A stretch of 64,000 nucleotides of DNA, taken from contig NZ_JAKJHW010000002.1 in assembly GCF_021646685.1 (NCBI RefSeq), positions 248,001 to 312,000 of the forward strand, read 5' to 3'. A model generated the notes under the pieces. It was not told the origin of the DNA. It did not search any database and saw nothing but the letters and a program-made list of their open reading frames with translations. Positions 52,247-60,439 of the stretch are shown here, piece by piece. Position numbers and translations under genes: made by a program. Origin of the DNA: Pseudalkalibacillus salsuginis (GTDB lineage: Bacteria > Bacillota > Bacilli > Bacillales > Fictibacillaceae). Positions within the stretch are counted from its first letter, which is position 1; every line of letters begins with the position of its first letter.

Positions 52247-53506
52247 ATGTTGATAGAATTACATCCGAATATTCGAATACGTATCTACACTTCTTTTTTA
52301 AGCAGACTGATCGGTTCCATGATCTTTCCTTTCATGGCGATTTATTTTACTAATGCCATCAATGCCTTCTGGGCAGGGACATTGTTATTGATAAACGTCA
52401 TCATCCAGTTCATCGCTGGATTGTATGGTGGGTATTTAGCCGATATTTTAGGTCGTAAAAGGTTGATGGTGACCGGTGAATGGATGAAAGTGATCGGTTT
52501 TGTCGGCATGATCCTCGCCAACTCGCCCTGGTACTCCTCTCCATGGATGACTTTTGGCATGATGGCGATCATCGGAATTGCATCAGGACTTGTAAATCCG
52601 GCTGCTGAAGCGATGTTGATCGATGTCAGCACAAAAGAAACCCGCGCCTTCATGTATGCCATCAATTACTGGGCCGTGAACATGTCTTTGATGCTAGGTT
52701 TAATTGTCGGCGGCTTCCTGTATAAAACACACTTTTTCGAATTGTTGCTTGCCTTATTCCTGATGTCCCTGGTGACGCTTTGGATGACAGCCACCCTCAT
52801 CCAGGAAACCTATACACCAGAAAGCACGACAACGAAACCTTACGGGATCAAGCCGATTTTACAAAGCTATAAGACTGTCATTACAGATCTCCCTTTTGTG
52901 ATGTTCATAATCGGAGGGATCGCGGTGTTGTCAATCGAGTTCCAGCGTGACAATTTCATCGCTGTACGACTGGAAGATGAGATCATTCCGAAAACGTACT
53001 CCTTTTTAAGCGGTCTGGACTTTTCGATTGACGGAGTTAAGCTGCTCAGCCTGTTGACAGTCGAAAATACGATTATCATCGTACTATTTACAGGGCTTGT
53101 GGCAAAATGGATCCGTAATAAGCGTGAACAGCCGATCATGTATGCAGGATTCATCTTATTCGGGCTCGGATATGGAGTCCTGGCATTCTCAAATGACTTT
53201 ACCACCCTTGTGCTCGCTGTCGTCATCCTCTCGATCGGGGAATTGATGTACGTTCCGACACGTCAATCGATCCTTGCAGATATCGTTGACGATTCACGAC
53301 GTGGAGCTTATATGGCTTTCAATGGATTTGTCTTCCAAATCGGAAAGATGGTCGGGGCACTTGGAATCATCATAGGGGAGGCGATCGGTGGAGTCGGAAT
53401 GGGTGTCCTCTATTTCGTTTTTGCTTTGTTAGGCATCGTTTTTACAAAAATGGCGATCCAAATGCGTTCAGTAAATGGAAAAATCACCGCTGAAAAGGCT
53501 ATTTGA
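52247..53506 (+). CDS. MFS transporter divergent from the SgrR-like regulator
   Basis: About 419 aa, 12 helices, with motif A GGYLADILGRKRLM. It is a paralogue of the 33.1-34.4 kb transporter. Divergent location from an SgrR-type sensor suggests that the pump exports the compound sensed, or a sugar or peptide derivative of it. The ATG at 52247 follows GGAAGGGTG; the frame starts 11 codons earlier without better support. Confidence 0.86.
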   Translation: MLIELHPNIRIRIYTSFLSRLIGSMIFPFMAIYFTNAINAFWAGTLLLINVIIQFIAGLYGGYLADILGRKRLMVTGEWMKVIGFVGMILANSPWYSSPWMTFGMMAIIGIASGLVNPAAEAMLIDVSTKETRAFMYAINYWAVNMSLMLGLIVGGFLYKTHFFELLLALFLMSLVTLWMTATLIQETYTPESTTTKPYGIKPILQSYKTVITDLPFVMFIIGGIAVLSIEFQRDNFIAVRLEDEIIPKTYSFLSGLDFSIDGVKLLSLLTVENTIIIVLFTGLVAKWIRNKREQPIMYAGFILFGLGYGVLAFSNDFTTLVLAVVILSIGELMYVPTRQSILADIVDDSRRGAYMAFNGFVFQIGKMVGALGIIIGEAIGGVGMGVLYFVFALLGIVFTKMAIQMRSVNGKITAEKAI

Positions 53507-53512
53507 TTACGG

Positions 53513-53538
53513 AAGGACGGCGACTCGTCGTCCTTTTG
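53513..53538 (+). terminator. Terminator of the MFS gene
   Basis: AAGGACG / CGTCCTT stem, then TTTGCTTTT, seven bases after the stop. Confidence 0.8.
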
Positions 53539-53560
53539 CTTTTAAGATAGACCGGTTGTA

Positions 53561-53593
53561 GGAATCACGCCGATTTCCAGCTAATCACGCCAA
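53561..53593. repeat. Periodic array 5: two AATCACGCC units 20 bp apart
   Basis: AATCACGCC starts at 53563 and 53583. It sits between the MFS terminator and the convergent isomerase gene, as the other arrays do. With only two units this could be chance; context and spacing favour membership. Confidence 0.45.
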
Positions 53594-53607
53594 ATAGCAA
53601 AAAAGAC

Positions 53608-54450
53608 CTACCTCGCTCGGCAAGCCTCATCATCAATGATCCCTTTCACCCACTCATAACCCTCTGCAACGAACGCATCACTTGGGGTCATGTGTGGAGT
53701 ATGCTCGAAAACGAACCTGATACCCCCGATCCCTGCAAGGTAACGAAGAATCGGTTCCAGCTCGTAATGCTTAAGATTGTTCTCATAGGATGGATGGACA
53801 GGTGTCCAAATATATTTATCTCCCATGAACGCAACGTTATGTATATGGGCAACATGAATATGTTTCTCCCATTTTGTGATATAATCCATTGCATGTTTTC
53901 CGGTTGCGATCAAATAATCACCGATATCGATGCAAAGTTTCAATCCATACTGTTTCCACGTCTCTTCAGGAAATTGGTGCAGATAACGGATGCCATCTGG
54001 GGAACGATGTAAACCAAGCTTCGGTTCACACACGATAGGCAATCCGTACTTTTCTTGGATGGTGTTCAGCCTCTTCAATCCTTTTTCAATCAGTGAATTT
54101 GGCTTATATTCAGCCTTTTTACTTTTAAAGTAAGGAAAATGGACAAGGATATATTCTGCGCCGAGTCTGGATAGTTTTTCCGCCTCTTTTTCAAATTGCA
54201 CCCAGGCATCTTCCGGCTTCATTTGGACTTTTTCAATCAGGTCATATTTGCTCCCATTCCTGAAAAGCGGAGAATGGATACCGAAATTCGCATTCCTTTC
54301 TTTACATAATTTCAAGAAACGACCCAACGATGATTGATCATCAAACTCTCCAATCTCAATATTTACTATCCCATCCCAAAACAACCTTTCAAATTGAGCG
54401 GGATCAGACATGATTGTACTCCCGGAAACACTTAGACGATTCTTCAACAA
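53608..54450 (-). CDS. Sugar phosphate isomerase/epimerase-like TIM barrel (AP endonuclease 2 family)
   Basis: A 280-aa protein. Strand-like motifs RLSVSGSTI, NFGIHSPLF, YILVHFPYF, IVCEPKLGLH, CIDIGDY and HVAHIHNV with FVFEHTPH show the xylose-isomerase-like TIM barrel with metal-binding Glu, Asp and His. The reaction is unknown. The start is a TTG at 54450, needed for the first beta strand; GGGGAGAGG lies just upstream. A repeat element follows upstream of the gene. Confidence 0.8.
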   Translation of the reverse strand: MLKNRLSVSGSTIMSDPAQFERLFWDGIVNIEIGEFDDQSSLGRFLKLCKERNANFGIHSPLFRNGSKYDLIEKVQMKPEDAWVQFEKEAEKLSRLGAEYILVHFPYFKSKKAEYKPNSLIEKGLKRLNTIQEKYGLPIVCEPKLGLHRSPDGIRYLHQFPEETWKQYGLKLCIDIGDYLIATGKHAMDYITKWEKHIHVAHIHNVAFMGDKYIWTPVHPSYENNLKHYELEPILRYLAGIGGIRFVFEHTPHMTPSDAFVAEGYEWVKGIIDDEACRAR

Positions 54451-54488
54451 CCTCTCCCCTTACCGATGTTTTACCACTATTTACAACA

Positions 54489-54700
54489 AAAGCGTAAACG
54501 CCCTGATCAGCCACGAAGGTCACTGGAAGTCCGACGAGGAGGCTCGAACCAAACAAAGTTCGGTTCTGCGTGGGGAAATACTTCGTACTAAATCAATGTG
54601 TCGACTGCCGCAGCAGGATGAAGTGATCCAAAGTGGTTGGGCGGTGAAGCTAGACATTCCCTCTTCGAAAACAAAATGTTTATACCTTTTTATCTTTTAA
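54489..54700 (+). repeat. Interspersed repeat, longest copy (copy A)
   Basis: It begins AAAAGCGTAAACGCCCTG, continues CAGCCACGAAGGTCACTGG and GAGGAGGCT, and ends with GAAGCTAGACATTCC and CTTTTAAG. The 5' part recurs at 58619-58676 and the 3' part at 30830-30905. It resembles the AAAAGCG...GGAGCTAGAC repeats I recall in many Bacillaceae. No ORF or transposase. Confidence 0.7.
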
Positions 54701-54705
54701 GAAGA

Positions 54706-54779
54706 AGAGCTGTCCCATATGATTATGACACTTAATGTCATCTTGTGGTGTCTGACATGATCATTTGGACAGCTCCGTA
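54706..54779. repeat. Long hairpin element with GTGTCTG motif (copy 2)
   Basis: GAGCTGTCC and GGACAGCTC form a nine-base outer stem around inner dyads (ATGACA / TGTCAT) and GGTGTCTGACAT. On the minus strand it ends in CTCTTCTTCTT and is the likely terminator of the glycosyltransferase gene. Confidence 0.6.
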
Positions 54780-54787
54780 AAATTCAT

Positions 54788-55918
54788 TTAACCTGGTTGC
54801 ATATTGAGCACAGCCGGAGTATCCATCAACTTGACGATTTCATTCATAGCTGAACTTTCTGTAGACGTTAAAAAGTCATCCATCCTGCTGAAGATCTGCT
54901 TCCTCCGCCACTCGTTTTCAAGTATAAGTGCAATTTCGTTTTCAGATGGTTGATTCTGAAGCTCCATGATCAGCTTCTTCTCCTTCAAACCATTTAAGTT
55001 GAATTGCTCCTGCCCTGGTAACGCGGAGTGCACGAAAATGAGCAATCGCTTTTTCAAAGCTTCACTGATCGTGATACCACCTGGCTTGGTTATGATGGCA
55101 TCAGCCTGTTCATAGAGCCTGTTCATCTCTTCCCTGCACTCGATATATCCTTCCGGCTGAATATGTGAGAGATTCCAGGATTCCAATTCTTTAAACAGCT
55201 TATCGTTTTTTCCGCATAAGACAGTATATCGATAACGTGCATTTTCCCTGATGCTTCTCAAATAAGGAAGGATGTTCCCGATTCCGATGCTGCCTCCCGC
55301 TACAAGAATATGCTTTTTATCCGACGGAAAGCGAGTTGTTAAGGAGACCATTTCATCACTTGTCGGGATTCCGGTGATCGAAATTTGTTCCTCATCTACA
55401 TCATACTTCTCGACCAAGAATCTTTTCATCGTTTCATCATTGACGAGATGAAGATCGATGTGGTCCTTTCCCCAGATGCCATTGACAAAAAAGTCCGTAT
55501 ACACATTCACTGCGGGAACAGCGATTTGATTCTTCCGTTTTAATCTGCTTACAATGGCAGACGGAAAACAATGTGTGCAGACAATCAGATCAGGCTTCTC
55601 TTCTTTCAACAACTCAAGCATTTTCGTTTCGAAACCAAGCATCTGCACATAATCGATCGACATGTTATTCTGCGGATTCTTCGGCTCATACATGAAGCGC
55701 TTGTATACCCAATGGTATGTTTTCGGGAGTGAGCTGATCCATTTCAAATACACATTCCCGATCGTTTTTTCCAAAGGCTCATTCCAATAGCTGAGAAAAT
55801 CAACCTTCTTGCAAGTGATCGTTTGATCTGAACCTTGAATGGAGTCAATTAGCGCATCTGCTGCCCGGTGGTGTCCAGACGGCATCTGGAACAAAGGTAA
55901 AAACAATATTTTCCTCAT
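54788..55918 (-). CDS. UgtP/MGDG-synthase-like glycosyltransferase
   Basis: A 376-aa GT28-type enzyme. The N-terminus RKILFLPLFQMPSGHHRAA matches the MGDG_synth acceptor domain; VAGGSIGIGN and AIITKPGGITISEAL are the nucleotide-sugar binding loops. Relatives transfer glucose or galactose to diacylglycerol, or GlcNAc to lipid II. Which acceptor is used cannot be read from motifs. The ATG at 55918 overlaps the DedA stop as ATGA; the frame runs 27 codons further back but the start is set by AAAGGAGGG. Confidence 0.85.
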   Translation of the reverse strand: MRKILFLPLFQMPSGHHRAADALIDSIQGSDQTITCKKVDFLSYWNEPLEKTIGNVYLKWISSLPKTYHWVYKRFMYEPKNPQNNMSIDYVQMLGFETKMLELLKEEKPDLIVCTHCFPSAIVSRLKRKNQIAVPAVNVYTDFFVNGIWGKDHIDLHLVNDETMKRFLVEKYDVDEEQISITGIPTSDEMVSLTTRFPSDKKHILVAGGSIGIGNILPYLRSIRENARYRYTVLCGKNDKLFKELESWNLSHIQPEGYIECREEMNRLYEQADAIITKPGGITISEALKKRLLIFVHSALPGQEQFNLNGLKEKKLIMELQNQPSENEIALILENEWRRKQIFSRMDDFLTSTESSAMNEIVKLMDTPAVLNMQPG

Positions 55919-56505
55919 GCTCGGCTCCCTCCTTTCAAGCTCTTTTTCTTGATGAAAATCGCTCCTATGAAGAGCACCAGTGCTGCCACCCCAAGCCATG
56001 GAAAGTATTGGATAGGGATTTGATCACCAATATAGAAACCGACAAAAATATAGCTGATCGCCCAAAGCGCACTGCCGATGATCGAATAGGCGACATACAC
56101 TGGAAATGGGTAACGGCTTGTCCCTGCAATATATGGAGCAAGCTGTCTTACACCCGGGATGAACAGTCCGAATAAAATGGTCAAGGTTCCATATCGTCGG
56201 AATTGGGTACTTGCCTTCTCCCAATGTTCAGACGTTATTTTTAAATATCGGCCGTATTTATTAAGGAATGGAATGCCGAGATAACGACCGGCCATGTAGG
56301 CTGTAAGCATTCCAGACAGGCTTCCCATGAAAGCACAGATCACTGTCCAAATTAGAAGCAAGTGATGCTGGGCGGTAAGCATACCAATCAATACCAGAAA
56401 TGTCTCTTCTGGTGCTGGAATACCGACAACACCGCAAAAAAGTGTTATTAAAATAATCCAATAACCATAGTTCTCAATAGCAACTGTCATATTCTCAAGA
56501 TTCAT
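55915..56505 (-). CDS. DedA-family membrane protein (VTT domain)
   Basis: A 196-aa protein with 5-6 helices. GIPAPEETFLVLIGML, the GRYLGIPFLNKYGR segment and FGLFIPGVRQLAPYIAGTSR carry the DedA/SNARE_assoc signature, including the conserved Arg in the GxR motif. DedA proteins flip phospholipids or undecaprenyl phosphate. It overlaps the deacetylase upstream and the glycosyltransferase downstream by four bases each, which suggests a shared lipid-envelope role. Confidence 0.88.
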   Translation of the reverse strand: MNLENMTVAIENYGYWIILITLFCGVVGIPAPEETFLVLIGMLTAQHHLLLIWTVICAFMGSLSGMLTAYMAGRYLGIPFLNKYGRYLKITSEHWEKASTQFRRYGTLTILFGLFIPGVRQLAPYIAGTSRYPFPVYVAYSIIGSALWAISYIFVGFYIGDQIPIQYFPWLGVAALVLFIGAIFIKKKSLKGGSRA

Positions 56506-57239
56506 ACAGACCTCTTTTGTTCTTTTGTCGCGTGAATATTTAAGTGTTCCTCTAATGAAACGCCGCGAAACCCGTTAGATCGAAGGTACGGAAGGAACCC
56601 TCTCAAAGCTTCGATCATTTGTTCAGGTGCATCTGAATCCGCCCCGCTGTTCTCTCCATCATCATGGAGAAGATAGATTTGACCATCTGAAAGTCGTCCT
56701 ACCAGACGCTTATTCAAGTTTATCGAATCCTGCCCCTTTTTCCAATCCTGAAAAATGGCAGACCAAAGCACGATCGAATACTCTCTTGCAAACCACATCG
56801 TGAACACATTGAACCGTCCATAAGGGGGGCGATAAAAAGACGGTCTTACACCGATGAGATTGCTGATGATTTTCGCGCTTTCATGGATCTCACGTTTTGT
56901 TGCCAATGGTGTCAAAAACCAGCTGTTGGTATGGTTATAGTGATGGATCCCTACCGTATGCCCTTCCTGATGCATCCGCTTGATAAGCTCATGATGCTTC
57001 ACAGCTTTTTCCGCAACAACAAAGAATGTCGCTTTCACATCGTATTTCTTCAATAAATCCAATACTCGTGGTGTATAGATCGGATGGGGACCATCGTCGA
57101 ACGTCAAAGCCAGTGTTTGCTTATTTTCACCTTTTTTCACCATTCCTATTGTAAACATTCGTAAAAAGACCGTCGGAAGGATACCATACAGTAGAAAAAG
57201 AATCAATCCTATGGCGACGGTTAACAAGGCCGTTTGCAT
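56502..57239 (-). CDS. Polysaccharide deacetylase-family protein (NodB homology)
   Basis: A 245-aa protein. It has an N-terminal signal-anchor helix, then the NodB domain: LTFDDGPH (catalytic base Asp, metal Asp), HHYNHTNSW (HxxxH-like metal site), RPPYGRFN, and LLHDDGE. It would remove N- or O-acetyl groups from cell wall glycans at the outer face. The ATG at 57239 follows AAAGGTGAAA; the frame has 14 extra codons. First gene of the three-gene overlapping operon. Confidence 0.88.
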   Translation of the reverse strand: MQTALLTVAIGLILFLLYGILPTVFLRMFTIGMVKKGENKQTLALTFDDGPHPIYTPRVLDLLKKYDVKATFFVVAEKAVKHHELIKRMHQEGHTVGIHHYNHTNSWFLTPLATKREIHESAKIISNLIGVRPSFYRPPYGRFNVFTMWFAREYSIVLWSAIFQDWKKGQDSINLNKRLVGRLSDGQIYLLHDDGENSGADSDAPEQMIEALRGFLPYLRSNGFRGVSLEEHLNIHATKEQKRSV

Positions 57240-57532
57240 GTTTCTTTCACCTTTGTTTTCATTATTAAACGTCCAAAACAAATTATTTGTTTCATTGAAA
57301 TCACAACCTTCCTTATTCTACCAGAGACCAGGGATTTCAGAAAGGTTATTTTTTAAAGGGATTCGAAAAGTATTGCAAGTTTATGACAAAACATCATTTT
57401 CCAATTTCCTCCTGTTCAAGATTATTCGGTTCTTGGTTGGCGATACCCCATCTGGTGTCTAATGATAAACAGGTACGTATTCACACCTTTTTCATATAGT
57501 GATAGGAGTAGAAAAGTGTAAAGGAAGATTGG

Positions 57533-58618
57533 ATGAGAAGCGATAAGGACATGCCAAGCTACGAAATTTACATTGATGATGATGTTTATCAGCACTTTAA
57601 AAAAGATTTCCGGTCAGAGGATCCCGTAGAGGCAGAATTGGTGGTCGGCGATACCGTCTATGATATCGATTTTCTTTACCGTGGAGCTCATATCCGCAAG
57701 ATGACCAAGAAGTCCTACCAGATCATTTTCCCAAAAGTGACTTCAGGTATTAAGGAACTGCACCTGAATGCAGAATACATCGATAAATCACTGATGCGGA
57801 ATAAGCTCTCTCTTGATTTCTTTTCTTCAATCGGGGTCCTATCCCCCAGGTCTAACTATGTGCTTTTGACGATCAATGGTGAATTTCAGGGGATCTACCT
57901 CCAGCTTGAATCCGTTGACCGATGCTTTTTAAAGAGCAGGAATTTACCGAAGGGTCCTATTTTTTATGCGGAAAATGATAATGCGAATTTCTCCTTGATG
58001 AGTCCGGTTCTTGAGGATATCAAACAACGCTTCGAGTCAGGGTACAGCCGTAAAGAGGGAGATAATCGGGACACAGCCGAGTTGGCGAAATTCATTTATC
58101 AGATCAATACGATATCCCAGAAAGATTTTGAAACGGAAATCCACCGGTACTTGGATGTGGATAAATACTTAAGATGGCTCGCGGGTGTCGTCTGTACGCA
58201 GAACTTTGACGGGTTCATCCACAATTATGCGCTGTACCGCCGTAGTGATACCGGTTTATTCGAAATCATCCCATGGGATTATGATGCTACGTTCGGTCGG
58301 GATATCCACGGGGAGGAGATGGATTGCGATTACATTCCGATCCAGGGCTATAACACCTTAACGGCGCGGCTCCTCGATGTTTCGTCATTCAGGGGTCAAT
58401 ACTTCATGATTCTTAAAAAAATTCTTAAGAACCAGTTCACACCTGAATATCTTGGAAAAAACATACGCAAAATGTACCGACAGATCGAACCCTATTTAAA
58501 GAAAGATCCTCACTTGAAGGGAACTGTGAATCAATTTTACAGCGAACTAGAATTCATTTTAGGCTATATTAAAGAACGCAACCGCTATTTACGGAACCAC
58601 CTTTCCGATTTGGTTTAA
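57533..58618 (+). CDS. cotH: CotH-family spore coat protein kinase
   Basis: A 361-aa protein with the CotH kinase fold: NFDGFIHNY (catalytic Asp226), then PWDYDATFGRD (metal-binding Asp249 and Asp251), and YLQLESVDRCFL. B. subtilis CotH is an atypical kinase that phosphorylates serines in CotB and CotG and organises the outer coat. Candidates for both substrates are in this window. The ATG follows AAAGGA. It stands in opposite orientation to the CotB-like operon. Confidence 0.9.
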   Translation: MRSDKDMPSYEIYIDDDVYQHFKKDFRSEDPVEAELVVGDTVYDIDFLYRGAHIRKMTKKSYQIIFPKVTSGIKELHLNAEYIDKSLMRNKLSLDFFSSIGVLSPRSNYVLLTINGEFQGIYLQLESVDRCFLKSRNLPKGPIFYAENDNANFSLMSPVLEDIKQRFESGYSRKEGDNRDTAELAKFIYQINTISQKDFETEIHRYLDVDKYLRWLAGVVCTQNFDGFIHNYALYRRSDTGLFEIIPWDYDATFGRDIHGEEMDCDYIPIQGYNTLTARLLDVSSFRGQYFMILKKILKNQFTPEYLGKNIRKMYRQIEPYLKKDPHLKGTVNQFYSELEFILGYIKERNRYLRNHLSDLV

Positions 58619-58676
58619 AAGAAAAGCGCAATTGCCCTGTTCAGCCACGAAGGTCACTGGAGGTCCGAACGAGGAG
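58619..58676 (+). repeat. 5' part of an interspersed repeat (copy B)
   Basis: AAAAGCGCAATTGCCCTG and CAGCCACGAAGGTCACTGG, GTCCGA, CGAGGAGGCT match copy A with about 90% identity over 57 bases. It starts immediately after the cotH stop. Confidence 0.65.
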
Positions 58677-58739
58677 GCTGTTTGTGATCTACTACAAAAC
58701 TTTAAGGGACTTAGGTGACCTTAATTGCTGAAAAAATCA

Positions 58740-58850
58740 GCGGTCTTTTCTCCGTATAGCGGACAAATGTCTTCTATTAAAAACCCCTGTTTGTCACGAA
58801 TAGCAGAATAGGTGTCCTCTATAATTTTTGCACGATTATAAAACAGCCCA
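58740..58850. repeat. Possible degenerate periodic array
   Basis: TGTC occurs at 58768, 58792 and 58813, and ATAGC at 58756 and 58800 (about 2 x 22 bp). It lies just beyond the mgtE terminator, as the other arrays lie beyond terminators, but repetition is weak. Confidence 0.25.
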
Positions 58851-58888
58851 TGGACTGAACCAACAGAACAAACCGATCTTCAGAACAA

Positions 58889-58927
58889 GAAAAACCCAGG
58901 AAGAATCACTATTTCTTCCTGGGTTTT
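58889..58927. terminator. Bidirectional terminator between cotH and mgtE
   Basis: AAAACCCAGGAAGAA / TTCTTCCTGGGTTTT stem between convergent genes. Confidence 0.85.
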
Positions 58928-58963
58928 CTCCTTAAAAAGGCTTTTCGATCACCCTTTTAAAAA

Positions 58964-60322
58964 TCAAGATAGCCTTGTTATGAATGCAGTCGCAATCCCG
59001 AAATAGATCAAAAGCGACAAGATATCATTGATCGTGGTGATCAACGGTCCGGAAGCGACAGCTGGATCGACCTTCAATTTATATAAAATCAAAGGTATGA
59101 TCGTACCTGCCAGTGTCCCGATGATCAATGTCAATAGCAATGAGCTTCCGACCACCAGGCCTAAAGTAAGATTTCCACGCCAAATGTAAGCGATGATCGA
59201 AATCAGTATTCCACACGTGATACCAATGAGCATGCCCACCCATAATTCCCGGAAAATCAGTTTAAAGACCTCACGAATATTCAGATCCTCTGAAACAAGC
59301 CCCCTTACTACTACGGCAAGTGATTGCGTTCCTGTGTTTCCTGTCATTCCGGCAATCATCGGCATGAAAAAAGTCAGGGCAACAACTTGTTCCAATGTGG
59401 CTTCGAAACCGCTGATGATACTTCCGGAAATCAATCCGATGAATAATAGCAAAATCAACCATGGCAAGCGCCGATACGCTGCAACTACAGGCCTGGTGTT
59501 AAAGTCGATCGCTTTACCAGAGGCAGACAACTTTTCAATATCTTCATTCGCTTCTCGGATGACGACATCGATAATATCATCGACGGTCACGACGCCAACC
59601 AATTTATCATCCTCTTCAACCACAGGAATGGTGACAAAGTCATAACGGCTGATGATTTTCGCAACCTCTTCCTGATCCGTATGTACATCCACTTTCACAA
59701 CACGGCTGTACATGATATCTTCAATCTTGTCATAGAGATCCGCCAATAACAGATCTTTATAGGAGACGACACCGACAAGCTTCTTGCCCTTATCGATGAC
59801 ATATAGATAGTTAAGGTATTCAGCCAGTTCTGCAAAATGCTTCAATTTATTGACTGATTCACGGACTGAATAATGTTTGGGGATCCAAACATATCGGTTG
59901 TTCATAATCCTTCCTGCCGTCTCGGGTGGATAGTTCATGAGATTCTGAACAATCTCGGATTCCTCATCCTTCATTTCCGATAACAGCTCTTCAATCTTGT
60001 CAGGATCAAGATCGATCAGCAACATTGCAAGATCATCATTTTCCATCAAATCAAGTACCTGCGTAGATTTTTCAATCCCCAGTTTGTGCAGAACCTCAAG
60101 CTGGTATTCTTTATCAAGATCCTGGATCAGTTCCGTCAACTGTTGGATCGAGAGGAACAACAGGAATTTATTACGATGCTTTGCAGGTAGATGGATGAAT
60201 TGCTGTGCCATATCATATGGTTGCAACTCCTCCATAATCTCCTGAAAAGCATTCTTCTTTCCATCCTTCAATGTTTGGATGATCGCAAGTGTCAATTCAT
60301 TTTCGGTCATGACCATGGACAT
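58964..60322 (-). CDS. mgtE: Magnesium transporter MgtE
   Basis: A 452-aa protein with a cytoplasmic MgtE_N helical domain (residues 1-130), two CBS domains (about 135-255; GVVSYKDLLLADL and GVVTVDDIIDVV), and five C-terminal membrane helices with FFMPMIAGMTGNTGTQSLAV, the conserved pore segment. It admits magnesium, gated by cytoplasmic Mg. I looked for an M-box riboswitch upstream and saw none. It lies behind the YwrJ-like gene with a terminator between. Confidence 0.93.
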   Translation of the reverse strand: MSMVMTENELTLAIIQTLKDGKKNAFQEIMEELQPYDMAQQFIHLPAKHRNKFLLFLSIQQLTELIQDLDKEYQLEVLHKLGIEKSTQVLDLMENDDLAMLLIDLDPDKIEELLSEMKDEESEIVQNLMNYPPETAGRIMNNRYVWIPKHYSVRESVNKLKHFAELAEYLNYLYVIDKGKKLVGVVSYKDLLLADLYDKIEDIMYSRVVKVDVHTDQEEVAKIISRYDFVTIPVVEEDDKLVGVVTVDDIIDVVIREANEDIEKLSASGKAIDFNTRPVVAAYRRLPWLILLLFIGLISGSIISGFEATLEQVVALTFFMPMIAGMTGNTGTQSLAVVVRGLVSEDLNIREVFKLIFRELWVGMLIGITCGILISIIAYIWRGNLTLGLVVGSSLLLTLIIGTLAGTIIPLILYKLKVDPAVASGPLITTINDILSLLIYFGIATAFITRLS

Positions 60323-60343
60323 CTGTCATCACACCCATTCTGA

Positions 60344-60370
60344 AAAGAGTAGTTTGAAACTATACTCTCT
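60344..60370 (-). terminator. Terminator of the YwrJ-like gene
   Basis: AGAGTATAGTTT / AAACTACTCT imperfect stem followed by TTTTC on the minus strand, in the gap before mgtE. Confidence 0.6.
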
Positions 60371-60439
60371 ATTATTGCCTTTTATATGTAACTTTTCTAC
60401 ATCATGGCTTACATCCACCTGTAGAAAAGTTTTTATGGA

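Noticed and set aside
60323-60439. M-box magnesium riboswitch before mgtE
   Set aside because: The leader is too short and only a simple terminator hairpin is seen.
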